This document shows positions 1 through 10,400 of a stretch of DNA of 64,000 bases, piece after piece. The DNA comes from Labrenzia sp. 011. GTDB lineage: Bacteria > Pseudomonadota > Alphaproteobacteria > Rhizobiales > Stappiaceae. How positions within the stretch are numbered: position 1 is the first letter of the stretch; every line of letters starts with the position of its first letter. Below the pieces are notes generated by a model that saw nothing but the letters and a program-made list of their open reading frames with translations, made no database searches and was not told the DNA's origin. The position numbers and the translations under genes were made by a program. The stretch is taken from assembly GCF_003075075.1 (NCBI RefSeq), contig NZ_QCYM01000003.1:62001-126000 (forward strand), given 5' to 3'.

Positions 1-333
1 TGTGTCTCCCACCCGCCCCTTACGCTTTATCAGGCAACCGATCTGAGAAGTCTTGGATTTCAGGTATCCGCGGAAAGGCTGTTCGAATGTCTCGCGGCGT
101 GTCTGGCACAGCAGCTCGCCTGCTGGCGAAAGCCTGACGGATTCGAATCTATCCGCACCGCCTGGTTGAAACGGGCGACACATCTGGGCAGGGAGATTAC
201 GGTCAGAACCGCCCAGGAAGAAATTACCGGCATTTTTGCCGATATGGATGCGCGCGGCTATCTCGTGTTGAAACAGGAGGATGGCGGCCAGCGCACCGTT
301 TATGCAGGCGACGTGTTTTTGTCCGAGGCTTAA
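1..333 (+). CDS. birA: Biotin--[acetyl-CoA-carboxylase] ligase, C-terminal part
   Basis: The reading frame is open from the left edge to the TAA at 331-333, so only the last 110 residues are seen. BirA attaches biotin to the carrier domain of acetyl-CoA carboxylase in the cytoplasm. The fragment starts inside the family's conserved segment with CVSHP, then has a WLKRATHLG stretch, a GIFADMD...GYLVL segment and the terminal AGDVF strand, all typical of the catalytic core end and the small C-terminal beta domain. It lies 35 nt before the RNase J gene, a common alphaproteobacterial pairing, so the two are probably co-transcribed. The N-terminus cannot be assessed; a helix-turn-helix repressor domain is usually missing in alphaproteobacteria. 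Confidence 0.85.
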   Translation, partial: CVSHPPLTLYQATDLRSLGFQVSAERLFECLAACLAQQLACWRKPDGFESIRTAWLKRATHLGREITVRTAQEEITGIFADMDARGYLVLKQEDGGQRTVYAGDVFLSEA

Positions 334-368
334 CCGCCGGCCTGTACACAGCTTTAAAGGAGCAATTC

Positions 369-2048
369 ATGGCTTCGGCCAACAAGAACGAAAACGATAT
401 CGTATTTCTGCCGCTAGGTGGGGTCGGTGAAATCGGGATGAACCTGGGCCTTTACGGCTACGGTCCGGCGGATGACAGGTCGTGGCTGATCGTCGATTGC
501 GGCGTCAGCTTTGCCGGGCCGGAACTGCCCGGCATCGATGTTGTCGTGCCGGACATCAAGTTTCTGGAAGACGAAGTCGACAACATCGTCGGCATGGTCA
601 TCACCCACGCCCATGAAGATCACTATGGCGCCATCCTGCATCTCTGGCCCTTCCTGAAGGTACCGGTCTATGCGACGGCCTTCACGGCCGGTCTGCTTGC
701 CGCCAAGGTTGAGAACGAACCGGGCGCCGAAGAGGTGCCGGTGACGGTGGTCAAACAGGGAGACAGGGTGAAGATCGGGCCGTTCGACGTCGAATTCGTC
801 GCCATGGCCCACTCGATTCCCGAGCCCTGTGCGCTGGCAATCCGTACGCCTGCGGGCATGGTCCTGCACACCGGCGACTGGAAAATCGACAGAACTCCGG
901 GTGTCGGCCGGCCGATCGATCTGGAGCGGCTGGCCGAACTCGGCCGCGAAGGGGTTATGGCACTTGTGTGCGACAGCACCAATGCGGTGCGCGACGGTGT
1001 CAGCCCCAGCGAAGCGGACGTGGGTGTGGAACTCAAGAAGGTGATGGCGAGTGCGAAGAAGCGCATCGCGATCACGACCTTTGCCTCCAATGTGGCGCGT
1101 ATCCGGGCGATTGCGGAAGCGGCCGCCGCCAATGACCGCGACGTGGTCGTGGTGGGTCGTTCGATGCATCGGGTGATCGAGGTCGCCGGCGAACTGGGCT
1201 ATCTGGAGGGGCTGCCGGCGTTTCACGACGAGGAAGCCTTCGGCTACCTGCCGCGCGAAAAGGCGGTTCTCCTTTGCACGGGTTCGCAGGGGGAAAGCCG
1301 CGCTGCACTGGCAAGGATCGCTTCTGGGGATCACCGCAATGTTGCGCTCTCCAAGGGGGACATGGTGATCTTTTCCTCCCGGACCATTCCGGGCAATGAA
1401 AAGGCCGTCGCGGAGGTTCTCAACAATCTGGCGGAAATCGGGGTCGATATCGTCACCGACAAGGATTCGCTGGTTCATGTGTCCGGCCACCCGCGCCGGG
1501 GGGAACTGGAGCAGCTCTACAAGCTGCTGAAGCCGAAGGTCCTGCTTCCCGTTCACGGCGAGCCGCTGCATCTTGCCGCCCAGGCGGCATTTGCCCGCGA
1601 GCAGGGTATTCCGGAGGTCGTGCGCGGCAAGAACGGCGATATCGTCCGTCTGACCGCCGGCAAGGCCGCGGTGATCGACCAGGCGCCGTTCGGCATCATG
1701 GTCAAGGACGGTGACATTCTCGACGACCCGGAAGTCACCGGTGTCAATGAGCGGCGCAAGCTGTCATTCGCAGGGGCTGCCGTTGTTGCCCTGGTCATCA
1801 ACCGGGCCGGGGAGCTGCTCAGCGATCCCGACGTCACGCTGCTCGGTCTGCCGGATACGGATGACGAGGGCGAGCCGATGGAAAATATCGTCGTCAAGGC
1901 CGTGGCTGGTGCGATGAAGAGCATTCCCAAGGCCCGGCGCAAGGACAAGGAGCTGATCCGCGAAGCCGCGCGTCGGGCTGCACGTGCCGAGATCCAGAAG
2001 GTGTGGGGCAAAAAGACGCTCTGCAAGGTGATGGTCACCCGGCTATAA
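369..2048 (+). CDS. rnj: Ribonuclease J
   Basis: A 559-residue metallo-beta-lactamase/beta-CASP ribonuclease. RNase J has endonuclease and 5'-to-3' exonuclease activity and acts in mRNA decay and rRNA maturation in the cytoplasm. The zinc-binding motif H80-x-H82-x-D84-H85 is visible, followed by the HTGDWK strand, a beta-CASP region, the VSGHPRRGEL segment and the LLPVHGEP motif near residue 395. Length matches the family (about 550-560). The start at 369 follows AAAGGAG with good spacing. birA is 35 nt upstream; mce follows after 155 nt. Confidence 0.95.
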   Translation: MASANKNENDIVFLPLGGVGEIGMNLGLYGYGPADDRSWLIVDCGVSFAGPELPGIDVVVPDIKFLEDEVDNIVGMVITHAHEDHYGAILHLWPFLKVPVYATAFTAGLLAAKVENEPGAEEVPVTVVKQGDRVKIGPFDVEFVAMAHSIPEPCALAIRTPAGMVLHTGDWKIDRTPGVGRPIDLERLAELGREGVMALVCDSTNAVRDGVSPSEADVGVELKKVMASAKKRIAITTFASNVARIRAIAEAAAANDRDVVVVGRSMHRVIEVAGELGYLEGLPAFHDEEAFGYLPREKAVLLCTGSQGESRAALARIASGDHRNVALSKGDMVIFSSRTIPGNEKAVAEVLNNLAEIGVDIVTDKDSLVHVSGHPRRGELEQLYKLLKPKVLLPVHGEPLHLAAQAAFAREQGIPEVVRGKNGDIVRLTAGKAAVIDQAPFGIMVKDGDILDDPEVTGVNERRKLSFAGAAVVALVINRAGELLSDPDVTLLGLPDTDDEGEPMENIVVKAVAGAMKSIPKARRKDKELIREAARRAARAEIQKVWGKKTLCKVMVTRL

Positions 2049-2203
2049 TCCTCAGGACCCTGAGACGGATCTTCTCTTCTGTCGTCGAAAACGGCTGGCG
2101 GAGAGAGTATCCGCCAGGAAGTGTTGGAGCGTAACGTCTGCCTTCATCTGAACGCAGGACGTTCGGGCGGCCGGAAGTGGCCGCCGATTGCGGAGGAATG
2201 TGC

Positions 2204-2608
2204 ATGATCGGCCGGCTCAATCACGTGGCGATCGCCGTATCGGATATCGATGCGGCGGCAGCGGTTTACAGGGACACGCTCGGAGCCGAGGTGTCCGGCA
2301 AGCAGGATCAGCCGGATCATGGCGTCACGACCGTGTTCATCAACCTGCCGAATACCAAGATCGAACTGCTGGAGCCGCTCGGGGAAGGTTCGCCGATCGC
2401 CAGGTTTCTGGAGAAGAACCCCTCCGGCGGCATTCATCACGTCTGTTACGAGGTGGACGACATCATCGCGGCACGCGACAAGCTGGTGAAGTCCGGTGCG
2501 CGGGTTCTGGGCGATGGCGAACCGAAGATCGGCGCACATGGCAAGCCGGTCCTGTTTCTGCATCCTAAGGACTTTCTGGGCACATTGACCGAGCTGGAAG
2601 AGGCGTAA
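2204..2608 (+). CDS. mce: Methylmalonyl-CoA epimerase
   Basis: A 134-residue protein of the vicinal oxygen chelate superfamily. It interconverts (R)- and (S)-methylmalonyl-CoA in the propionyl-CoA to succinyl-CoA route. Metal-ligand segments are visible: NHVAIAV (His7), IELLEP (Glu54), GIHHVCYEV (His78/79) and a C-terminal LTELEE. The GGAGGA at 2192-2197 sits 6 nt before the ATG at 2204 and directly abuts the in-frame ATG at 2198, so 2204 is chosen; an in-frame GTG at 2177 is unlikely. It is followed after 4 nt by the DUF1467 gene, usual in this order. Confidence 0.93.
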   Translation: MIGRLNHVAIAVSDIDAAAAVYRDTLGAEVSGKQDQPDHGVTTVFINLPNTKIELLEPLGEGSPIARFLEKNPSGGIHHVCYEVDDIIAARDKLVKSGARVLGDGEPKIGAHGKPVLFLHPKDFLGTLTELEEA

Positions 2609-2612
2609 ACAC

Positions 2613-2903
2613 ATGTCCCTGACATTCGGTCTGGCGATCTACTTCCTGATCTGGTGGATCATCCTGTTCGCCATTCTTCCCTTCGGCATGCACCGCACGC
2701 AGGAAGAGGCGGGGGAGGTGGTTCCCGGGTCGGAACCGAGCGCTCCGGACAGACCGCGGTTTCTGAAGGTCATCGTTCTCACGACCATCGTCACCACGCT
2801 GCTGTTTGCCGGATATGTGGGCATGCGGGCGTCGGGATTCGGTCTGGACGACATCCCCTTCTTCAATCCGCCGGCCAACAGCTACAGCCATCCGGGCGAT
2901 TAG
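2613..2903 (+). CDS. DUF1467 family small membrane protein
   Basis: A 96-residue protein of unknown function. Two hydrophobic helices are clear: residues about 5-25 (GLAIYFLIWWIILFAILPFG) and about 50-68 (VIVLTTIVTTLLFAGYVG). The short loop between them starts MHRTQEE, the hallmark end of the first helix in DUF1467. In alphaproteobacteria this family regularly lies between mce and proS, as here. It starts 4 nt after mce, so they are probably translated from one transcript, which ends at the hairpin at 3041-3068. The family call rests on topology plus context. Confidence 0.85.
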   Translation: MSLTFGLAIYFLIWWIILFAILPFGMHRTQEEAGEVVPGSEPSAPDRPRFLKVIVLTTIVTTLLFAGYVGMRASGFGLDDIPFFNPPANSYSHPGD

Positions 2904-3040
2904 GGACTGTCCGGTTCCCGGGGGACCTGCGAAACCGAACTGTCGATTCCCGGGCTGTCGCGCATCCGGACGGCGTTCGACCGGACGCGGGGGATCGGAG
3001 AAACCGGTCCGAATTCTTCAAGCTGCTGTTGAGAAAAGAA

Positions 3041-3068
3041 AAAGGCAGGGTCAAACCCTGCCTTTGTT
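3041..3068 (+). terminator. Rho-independent terminator after the DUF1467 gene
   Basis: Perfect 11-bp stem AAAGGCAGGGT / ACCCTGCCTTT with a 3-nt CAA loop, running into TTTGTT. It lies 138 nt after the DUF1467 stop and probably ends the birA-rnj-mce-DUF1467 transcript. The U-tract is short. Confidence 0.7.
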
Positions 3069-3512
3069 AAGTTCCGCGTCTAAACTGACCTTATTCCCTT
3101 ACCGATCAGGTTAATGATCCGGTTGGGCGGCTGCGAACCAGATGGCGCGCCTAAAGATCCTTCCTCCCAAGACTCAGACCGCGATGATCTTCAGCTTTTT
3201 GGTACTTCTACCAAGGCATCTTTTTCTTATGAGAAGAAAACCTAGCCGATTGAAACCGACTTGTCACCTATTTGTAGTGTGTAGCCTACTTTTTTTGCTT
3301 GCCTATTTCAGGGGCGGAAAATTGGGCGTTCAAACGCGCAAATGCAGGGCTGAACATTAGACGGCAAAACGCGGTTTTCACTGCTTTTTAGAGCCTCTTC
3401 ACCGGCAATTTCCGCAAAAGAAGGCCGCCATTGCGCAAAGGACTTGTTTTTGGGGGCTGCTTGCGCTTTGACTGCGCACCAAACAGGCGTTGCCAAGATT
3501 GAGAGAACATTC
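3069..3512. other. AT-rich non-coding stretch upstream of proS
   Basis: There is no convincing gene here. From about 3170 to 3360 the sequence is clearly richer in A/T than its neighbours, with runs such as CTTTTTTTG. A 72-codon open frame (3142-3360, rightward) has two hydrophobic stretches but no Shine-Dalgarno and no family I recognise. The proS promoter is expected here, but no clear -35/-10 pair was identified. Confidence 0.5.
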
Positions 3513-4844
3513 ATGCGTCTTTCCCGATATTTTCTTCCCATCCTGAAAGAAACACCCAAGGAAGCGGAAATCGTTTCCCACCGGCTGATGCTGCGTGCGG
3601 GCATGATTCGCCAGCAGTCGGCGGGAATCTATTCCTGGCTGCCGCTGGGACTGAAGGTGCTTCGCAAGATCGAGCGGATCGTGGAGGAAGAGCAGGCGCG
3701 GGCAGGGGCCATCCAGCTGCTGATGCCGACCATCCAGCCGGCGGACCTGTGGCGGGAGAGCGGCCGCTACGATGCCTACGGCAAGGAGATGCTTCGCATC
3801 ACCGACCGACACGAGCGCGAGATGCTCTATGGACCCACCAACGAGGAGATGATCACCGAGATCTTCCGCAGCTACGTGCGCTCCTACAAGGATCTGCCGC
3901 TGAACCTGTATCACATCCAGTGGAAATTCCGCGACGAGGTCCGTCCGCGTTTCGGAATCATGCGCGGCAGGGAGTTCCTGATGAAGGATGCCTATTCCTT
4001 CGATCTGGACAAGGAACGGGCCGTCGAATCCTACAATCGCATGTTCGTGGCCTATCTGCGCACCTACAAGCGCATGGGGCTGACGGCCATCCCGATGCGC
4101 GCCGAGACCGGACCGATCGGCGGCGATCTGAGTCACGAGTTCATCGTGCTTGCCGAAACGGGCGAGAGCGAGGTCTATTGCCACTCCGACTATCTGAGCA
4201 AGGAGACGCCGGGCGAGGATGTCGATTTCACCTCCGACCTGAAGCCCGTTGTCGCTGACTGGACATCGCTTTACGCGGCGACCGAGGACATTGTCGACAA
4301 GGCGGAGTTCGAAGCCAGCGTTCCGGAAGACAAGCGGATCGTCGCCCGCGGCATTGAGGTCGGTCAGACCTTCTATTTCGGCACCAAATATTCCGAGCCG
4401 ATGGGTGCCAGGGTGGCCACGGCCGACGGGTCCGAGGTTGCGGTCCACATGGGGTCCTACGGCGTGGGTGTGTCCCGCCTTCTTGGCGCCTTGATCGAAG
4501 CCAATCATGACGAAAATGGAATCATCTGGCCGAAATCCGTCGCGCCCTTCCATGTCGGGCTGGTCAATCTGAAGCCGGGGGACGCACTGACGGACAGCGT
4601 GTCGGAGGATCTCTACGGCAAACTGGAATCCGCCGGTATAGAGGTGCTCTACGATGACACCGACACGCGAGCGGGCGCAAAGTTCGCGACCATGGATCTC
4701 ATCGGCCTGCCGTTTCAGGTCGTTGCCGGTCCGCGCGGGCTGAAGGACGGCCTTCTGGAAGTCAAGGATCGTGCAACTGGGGAAAAGGAAATGCTTTCTC
4801 CGGATGCCACCCTCAACAGGCTGACGGCGGCATTGACGGGCTAG
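3513..4844 (+). CDS. proS: Prolyl-tRNA synthetase, short alphaproteobacterial type
   Basis: A 443-residue class II aminoacyl-tRNA synthetase that charges tRNA-Pro with proline in the cytoplasm. Motif 1 lies around [12 protein letters not shown], motif 2 is [17 protein letters not shown] and motif 3 is [11 protein letters not shown], followed by an anticodon-binding domain. Bacterial ProS is usually about 570 residues; the editing (INS) domain between motifs 2 and 3 is absent, the known alphaproteobacterial form. The ATG at 3513 opens the family's normal N-terminus ([11 protein letters not shown]); the frame extends upstream but without family similarity. Confidence 0.95.
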   Translation: MRLSRYFLPILKETPKEAEIVSHRLMLRAGMIRQQSAGIYSWLPLGLKVLRKIERIVEEEQARAGAIQLLMPTIQPADLWRESGRYDAYGKEMLRITDRHEREMLYGPTNEEMITEIFRSYVRSYKDLPLNLYHIQWKFRDEVRPRFGIMRGREFLMKDAYSFDLDKERAVESYNRMFVAYLRTYKRMGLTAIPMRAETGPIGGDLSHEFIVLAETGESEVYCHSDYLSKETPGEDVDFTSDLKPVVADWTSLYAATEDIVDKAEFEASVPEDKRIVARGIEVGQTFYFGTKYSEPMGARVATADGSEVAVHMGSYGVGVSRLLGALIEANHDENGIIWPKSVAPFHVGLVNLKPGDALTDSVSEDLYGKLESAGIEVLYDDTDTRAGAKFATMDLIGLPFQVVAGPRGLKDGLLEVKDRATGEKEMLSPDATLNRLTAALTG

Positions 4845-4924
4845 TCAAGTCCGGTGATGCTCGGAAACGGGGATTCGGCCGCAAGCCACTGGGGCCGGTG
4901 GGGCATTGCTGAAGTGGATGGACA

Positions 4925-6229
4925 ATGACAGCGGTAGAAACGGCGGACGTTGACGAGGGCCGGAATTCGGCAGCGCCCACACGTCCCTTTTCCGCCTACG
5001 AGTGGATGATCGCCGGCAGGTATCTGCGTTCAAGGCGACGCGAAACCTTCATTTCCGTCATCGCCGGCTTTTCCTTTGCCGGCATCATGCTGGGCGTCGC
5101 GACGCTGATCATCGTCATGGCGGTGATGAACGGTTTCCGCTCCGAACTCCTGGGCAAGATTCTCGGCATCAACGGACATATGCTCGTGCAGCCGATAGAT
5201 CTGCCGCTGACCGACTACGACGCGGTCGCCGCACGGCTGGAAGGTGTGCCGGAGGTGGTCAGCGCCATTCCCTTCATCGAGGGGCAGGCGCTGGTTTCGG
5301 GGCCGGCCGGCAATCTGGGCGCCCTGGTGCGCGGCATCCATGAGGCCGATCTGCGCCGGGTGCCGCTGATCGCAAACAATGTCCGCTCCGGGTCTTTCGA
5401 CGGCTTCGACGAAGGCGAGGGAATCGCCATCGGCTCGCGCATGGCGCAGCAGCTCGGGGTTTCGGCCGGAGACAACATCACGATCATTTCCCCGCGCGGC
5501 AGCGTCACGCCAATGGGGGTGACGCCGAGGCTGAAGGCATATCCGGTTTCGGCGATCTTCGAGATCGGCATGAGCGAATACGACAGCACCTTCGTGTTCA
5601 TGCCGCTGGAAGAGGCGCAGGCCTATTTCAACATGGATAACAAGGCCACGGGGATCGAGGTCTATGTGCTCGATCCGGACAATGTGGGCATCATGGCCAG
5701 GGCGATCGAGGACGCAGCCGAGCGGCCGACCTTCGTCACCGACTGGCGTCAACGAAACGTGACGTTCTTCTCCGCGCTGGAGGTGGAGCGCAACGTGATG
5801 TTCATCATCCTGACATTGATCGTGCTTGTCGCCGCACTCAACATCATTTCCGGCCTGATCATGCTTGTGAAGGACAAGGGCAGGGACATTGCCGTCCTGC
5901 GCACCATGGGGGCGACCCGGGGCTCCATCATGCGGATCTTCCTGATCACCGGTGCCAGCATCGGCTGTGTCGGCACGTTCGCGGGCTTCGTGCTCGGCCT
6001 GGTCGTCTGTCTGAACATCGAAAGCATCCGCCAGTTCGTTTCCTGGATGACCTCGACCGAGCTGTTCGATCCGACGCTCTACTTCCTGTCGAGGCTGCCG
6101 GCGGAAATCGACAGCGGCGAGACCCTGACGGTGCTGTTGATGTCCCTGGTGCTGTCGCTGCTGGCAACGCTTTACCCCGCCTGGCGGGCCGCGCGGCTCG
6201 ATCCTGTTGAAGCCCTGCGGTATGAGTGA
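4925..6229 (+). CDS. lolC: Lipoprotein-releasing ABC transporter permease LolC/LolE
   Basis: A 434-residue inner-membrane permease that, with LolD, extracts outer-membrane lipoproteins from the inner membrane and passes them to LolA. Topology fits the family: one helix after [16 protein letters not shown] (residues about 40-65), a large periplasmic domain, then three helices at about 295-320, 340-365 and 400-425, ending [17 protein letters not shown]. The terminal PAxxAxxxxPxxALRYE motif is diagnostic. A single permease gene is present, as in alphaproteobacteria with one LolC/E-type protein. lolD follows within 11 nt. Confidence 0.93.
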   Translation: MTAVETADVDEGRNSAAPTRPFSAYEWMIAGRYLRSRRRETFISVIAGFSFAGIMLGVATLIIVMAVMNGFRSELLGKILGINGHMLVQPIDLPLTDYDAVAARLEGVPEVVSAIPFIEGQALVSGPAGNLGALVRGIHEADLRRVPLIANNVRSGSFDGFDEGEGIAIGSRMAQQLGVSAGDNITIISPRGSVTPMGVTPRLKAYPVSAIFEIGMSEYDSTFVFMPLEEAQAYFNMDNKATGIEVYVLDPDNVGIMARAIEDAAERPTFVTDWRQRNVTFFSALEVERNVMFIILTLIVLVAALNIISGLIMLVKDKGRDIAVLRTMGATRGSIMRIFLITGASIGCVGTFAGFVLGLVVCLNIESIRQFVSWMTSTELFDPTLYFLSRLPAEIDSGETLTVLLMSLVLSLLATLYPAWRAARLDPVEALRYE

Positions 6230-6239
6230 GGAGACGCCG

Positions 6240-6956
6240 ATGAACATGGCCGTCGACCCGCGCCGGACACCGGAGCTGGCGCCCGCCGCTCTGGAGCTTT
6301 CCGGAATCAGGCGCAGCTTCGATGAGGGCGCGCGCCAGCTGCATATTCTCAACGGCGCGAATCTCCGGATCGAAGCGGGGGAAATGGTGGCGCTGGTCGC
6401 TCCTTCCGGAACCGGAAAATCCACCCTGCTGCATATTGCGGGACTGCTGGAACGCCCCGATGAAGGAGACGTGTTTCTCGGGCCGGTCAATTGCTCGGAT
6501 CTGTCCGACGAGCAGCGTACCGCCATCCGCCGCAACGACATCGGCTTTGTCTACCAGTTCCATCACCTGCTGCCGGAATTCACTGCGCAGGAGAACATCA
6601 TGATGCCGCAGATGATCCGCGGCCTGTCGAAAAAGATTGCTGCCGAGCGGGCCGATGAACTGCTGAGCTACCTGCGTCTCGGCGAACGGGGAAAACACCG
6701 GCCTTCCGAGCTTTCCGGAGGCGAACAGCAGCGGGTGGCGGTCGCCCGGGCGGTGGCCAATGCGCCGCGCATCCTGCTGCTCGACGAACCGACCGGCAAT
6801 CTCGATCCGACCACGGCCAATTATGTCTTCGAGGCCCTGTCGGCGCTGGTGCGCGCTTCCGGAGTGGCAACGCTGTTTGCAACCCACAATCTGGAGCTGG
6901 CGGCGCGGATGGATCGGGCGATCACCCTCAAGGACGGGCTGGTGAAGCCGCTTTAG
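6240..6956 (+). CDS. lolD: Lipoprotein-releasing ABC transporter ATP-binding protein LolD
   Basis: A 238-residue ABC ATPase that powers the LolC/E lipoprotein exporter. Walker A is APSGTGKST (residues 54-62), the signature is [14 protein letters not shown], Walker B is [13 protein letters not shown] and the switch histidine is in [18 protein letters not shown] at 6225-6234 gives good spacing for the ATG at 6240; an ATG at 6222 overlapping the lolC stop is also possible. It forms an operon with lolC. The first glycine of the P-loop is alanine, which I believe is common in rhizobial LolD. Confidence 0.93.
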   Translation: MNMAVDPRRTPELAPAALELSGIRRSFDEGARQLHILNGANLRIEAGEMVALVAPSGTGKSTLLHIAGLLERPDEGDVFLGPVNCSDLSDEQRTAIRRNDIGFVYQFHHLLPEFTAQENIMMPQMIRGLSKKIAAERADELLSYLRLGERGKHRPSELSGGEQQRVAVARAVANAPRILLLDEPTGNLDPTTANYVFEALSALVRASGVATLFATHNLELAARMDRAITLKDGLVKPL

Positions 6957-7095
6957 GTCCGGCACCGTTTGCGGATCATAGACGCCGGCGGGCTCCTTGC
7001 GGCGCCTGTGACGCGGTGGAACAAAGCGAAAACCCACCATTTTCATATAAATTGATCCTCCTGATGGCAACGGGAACAAAAAGGGCTTGCAAAGG

Positions 7096-7110
7096 GAACA
7101 AAAATGGAAC
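7096..7110. promoter_or_regulatory. Candidate LexA box upstream of the 32-codon gene
   Basis: GAAC-N7-GAAC, the direct-repeat LexA operator known from alphaproteobacteria. It lies 40-54 nt before the ATG at 7150, between a possible -35 (TTGCAA, 7087-7092) and a weak -10 (CATTCT, 7110-7115; 17-nt spacer), where LexA would block polymerase. By chance about two such 8-base matches are expected in 64 kb, so position is the main support. Confidence 0.6.
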
Positions 7111-7149
7111 ATTCTCTTCTCACGCCATTATCCCAGTTTGGAGGGTCTG

Positions 7150-7248
7150 ATGATTTACATCGCTCGTGATTTTGCCGCATTCGGGTCTCTGGTCTGTTTC
7201 TGCACGACTCTTGCGGTCTGGGGAGACGTTCTGTTCTCCGTCGGCTGA
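7150..7248 (+). CDS. Small SOS-type membrane peptide, SidA-like candidate
   Basis: A 32-residue frame (ATG 7150, TGA 7246-7248) preceded by GGAGGG at 7140-7145, the strongest Shine-Dalgarno in this gap. The peptide begins MIYIARD, has one hydrophobic stretch FAAFGSLVCFCTTLAVW (residues 8-24) and ends GDVLFSVG: a single inner-membrane helix. A LexA box lies just upstream, and dnaE starts 200 nt downstream. In Caulobacter the SOS-induced 29-residue inner-membrane peptide SidA blocks division through FtsW/FtsN; I recall its gene also lying beside dnaE but cannot verify this. Function is inferred from size, topology, SOS box and context, not from alignment. Confidence 0.6.
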   Translation: MIYIARDFAAFGSLVCFCTTLAVWGDVLFSVG

Positions 7249-7448
7249 GGCAGGATGCCGATCCGAGGGGCGGACGGCAGGTTTCCCATGTCTGAGCTCC
7301 CGCAAAGATGATGCGTCAGCCCGTGCCCGCATGGACCGGCGGGCGATATGGGAAAGAACAGCGGTGACAACCGCTTTGACGGCTCGACAGATCTTTCGTG
7401 AAGCGCTTCACTTGGAAGCTGATTCTGGAAGATACGAGAAGCGCCGTC
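7249..7448. other. Leader between the small SOS gene and dnaE
   Basis: No terminator is visible here, so dnaE could be partly read from the upstream promoter. A perfect 14-nt palindrome, GTGAAGCGCTTCAC, lies at 7398-7411, 37 nt before the dnaE ATG; it resembles LacI-family operators, but about four such palindromes are expected by chance in 64 kb. No gene is seen. Confidence 0.4.
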
Positions 7449-10400
7449 ATGACTGATTTCCCACCTTCTGCGAGCGCCTCCTCCGAGGCTTCTGAAAACA
7501 CGGGGCGGACAGGTGTCGGGCCGGGGTTCGTTCATCTCAGGGTTCATTCCGCGCTGTCGCTTCTTGAAGGCGCACTTCCGATCAAGAAGCTTCTTGATCT
7601 TGCCAAGGCCGACAATCAGCCGGCGCTGGCGATTGCCGACACCAACAATCTGTTCGGCGCGCAGGAGTTTTCCGCCAAGGCCTGGGGGGCGGGCATCCAG
7701 CCGATTACCGCCTGCCAGCTGTCGGTGTTTTTCGACGACGGCCTGGACAGCGGCCGGCGGGGCGAACCGGCCCTGGCCGATCTGGTTCTGATTGCCATGA
7801 GCGAAAACGGCTACGGCAATCTGATGGAACTGTCGTCGCGCGCCTTTCTCGACACGGAAACCGGGTTGCGGCCGCATGTGTCCATCGACTACCTGCTTTC
7901 CAAATCCGAAGACATCATCGTACTGACCGGTGGCGCGTCAGGGCCCATCGGCGCGGCGCTTCTGGCCGGGCGCAAGGATCTGGCCAAAGAGCGGCTGGAG
8001 AGACTTGCGGCATGTTTCGACCAGCGTTGTTACGTCGAGATCCAGCGCCACGGCATGGAGGCAGAACGCAAGACGGAGGAGGCCTTCCTCGAACTTGCCT
8101 ATGAGATGAACCTGCCGCTGGTGGCGACCAACGAGGCGTTCTTTCCCGCGCGGGAGGACTATGAGGCGCATGACGCCCTGATCTGCATTGCCGAGGGACG
8201 GGTGCTGATCGAGGATGACCGGCGCCGGCTGACACCTGAGCATTATTTCAAGAGCCGCTCGGAGATGTGCGCGCTTTTCGCCGATCTGCCCGAGGCGCTG
8301 GCTTCAACGGTGGAGATCGCGAAACGCTGCCGCTTCCGTCCGCTGCGCCGGGATCCGATCCTGCCACGCTTTGCCGGAGCCGACGCCGATCCGGACGAGG
8401 CGAACCGTGCCGAGGCGGAGGAGCTGAAACGCCAGGCCCGCGAAGGTCTGCGTGCCCGGCTGGATGTCCACGGCCTCGCGCCGGGGCTGGAGGAGAAGGA
8501 CTATTGGGACCGGCTCGAATATGAGACCGGAATCATCGAGCGGATGAAGTTTCCCGGCTACTTCCTGATCGTTGCCGATTTCATCAAATGGGCCAAGGCA
8601 CAGGATATTCCTGTCGGACCGGGCCGCGGGTCCGGAGCGGGCTCGCTGGTGGCCTGGTCGCTGACCATCACCGATCTCGACCCGATGCGGTTCTCGCTGC
8701 TGTTCGAACGCTTCCTGAACCCGGAACGCGTATCGATGCCGGATTTCGACATCGACTTCTGCCAGAGCCGGCGTGAAGAGGTGATCCGCTACGTTCAGGA
8801 GAAATACGGCCGCCAGCAGGTGGCGCAGATCATCACCTTCGGATCGCTGCAGGCACGCGCCGTGCTGCGCGACGTCGGCCGGGTGCTGCAGATGCCCTAC
8901 GGCCAGGTGGACCGGCTGTGCAAGCTGGTGCCGGCCAATCCGGCCAATCCGGTGACGCTCGGCCAGGCCATCAACGACGAGCCGCGCCTGCGCGAGGCGG
9001 CCAAGGAAGAGGAGAGCGTCGAGCGTCTTCTCGGCATGGCCCAGAAACTCGAGGGTCTGTACCGTCACGCGTCCACCCATGCGGCTGGCGTGGTGATCGG
9101 CGACCGGCCGCTGGAAAAGCTGGTGCCGCTCTACCGCGATCCGCGCTCCGACATGCCGGTCGCCCAGTTCAACATGAAGATGGTCGAGGATGCCGGGCTG
9201 GTGAAGTTCGACTTTCTCGGCCTGAAGACGCTGACCGTCATTGATACGGCGGTGAAGCTGATCGAACGGCGCGGCGTCGATGTGGATGTCGCCGCTCTGC
9301 CGATCGACGATGAGAAGACTTACAAGATGCTGGCGCGCGGCGAGACCTTCGGCGTGTTCCAGCTGGAAAGTCAGGGCATGCGCCGGGCCATCGCCGGCAT
9401 GAAGCCGGACCGCTTCGAGGACATCATCGCGCTTGTGGCCCTCTACCGGCCGGGACCGATGGAGAACATCCCGGTCTATAACGCCGTCAAGCATGGCGAG
9501 CAGGAACCGGATTGCCTGCATCCGTTGCTGGAACCCATCCTGATGGAGACGAATGGCATCATCGTCTACCAGGAACAGGTAATGCAGATTGCCCAGGTTC
9601 TGTCAGGCTATTCCCTCGGCGAGGCGGATCTTCTCCGCCGGGCCATGGGCAAGAAGATCGCCGCGGAGATGGAGGTACAGCGCGCCCGATTCGTCGATGG
9701 TGCGGTGGAACGCGGCGTTCCCAAGGCTCAGGCCGGGACGATCTTCGACCTTGTGGCGAAATTCGCCAACTACGGCTTCAACAAGTCGCATGCGGCCGCC
9801 TATGCGCTGGTCTCCTATCACACGGCCTGGCTGAAGGCGAACTACCCGGTCGAGTTCATGGCCGCCTCGATGACCCTCGATCTGGGTAACACCGACAAGC
9901 TGGGCGACTTCCGTCAGGAAGCCCGGCGCATGGGGATCGTCATCGAGCAGCCGTCGATCAATCGCGGTCAGGTGTATTTCGATGTGGCCGACGGCAAGAT
10001 CCTTTATGCCCTGGGGGCAATCAAGGGGGCGGGCGAACAGGCCGTGGAACATATTGTCGAGGTGAGGGGAGACAAGCCCTTCCAGAGTCTCGGCGATTTC
10101 GCCCGGCGCATCTCGCCGAAGGCGCTCAACAAGCGCACGCTGGAAAATCTGGTCGCCGCCGGGGCCTTCGACGAGCTGGAGCCCAACCGGGCGCGGGTCT
10201 TCGAAGGGCTCGACCGGATCATGGGCCTGGCGCAGCGTACGGAGGAAAACCGCACGCTCGGTCAGGACGAGCTTTTCGGCGGCAGCGACAGCGAGGAACC
10301 GCTGCAGCTCGACGAGGTGCAGCCCTGGTCGACGGAAGAAAAGCTGCAGCGCGAACATGCCGCCATCGGCTTCTATCTTTCCGCCCACCCGATCGACGAA

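Noticed and set aside
5030..6541. Long leftward open frame of 503 codons over lolC/lolD
   Set aside because: It is the antisense of two clearly identified genes, is rich in His/Arg/Gln and has no family features; high GC produces such frames.
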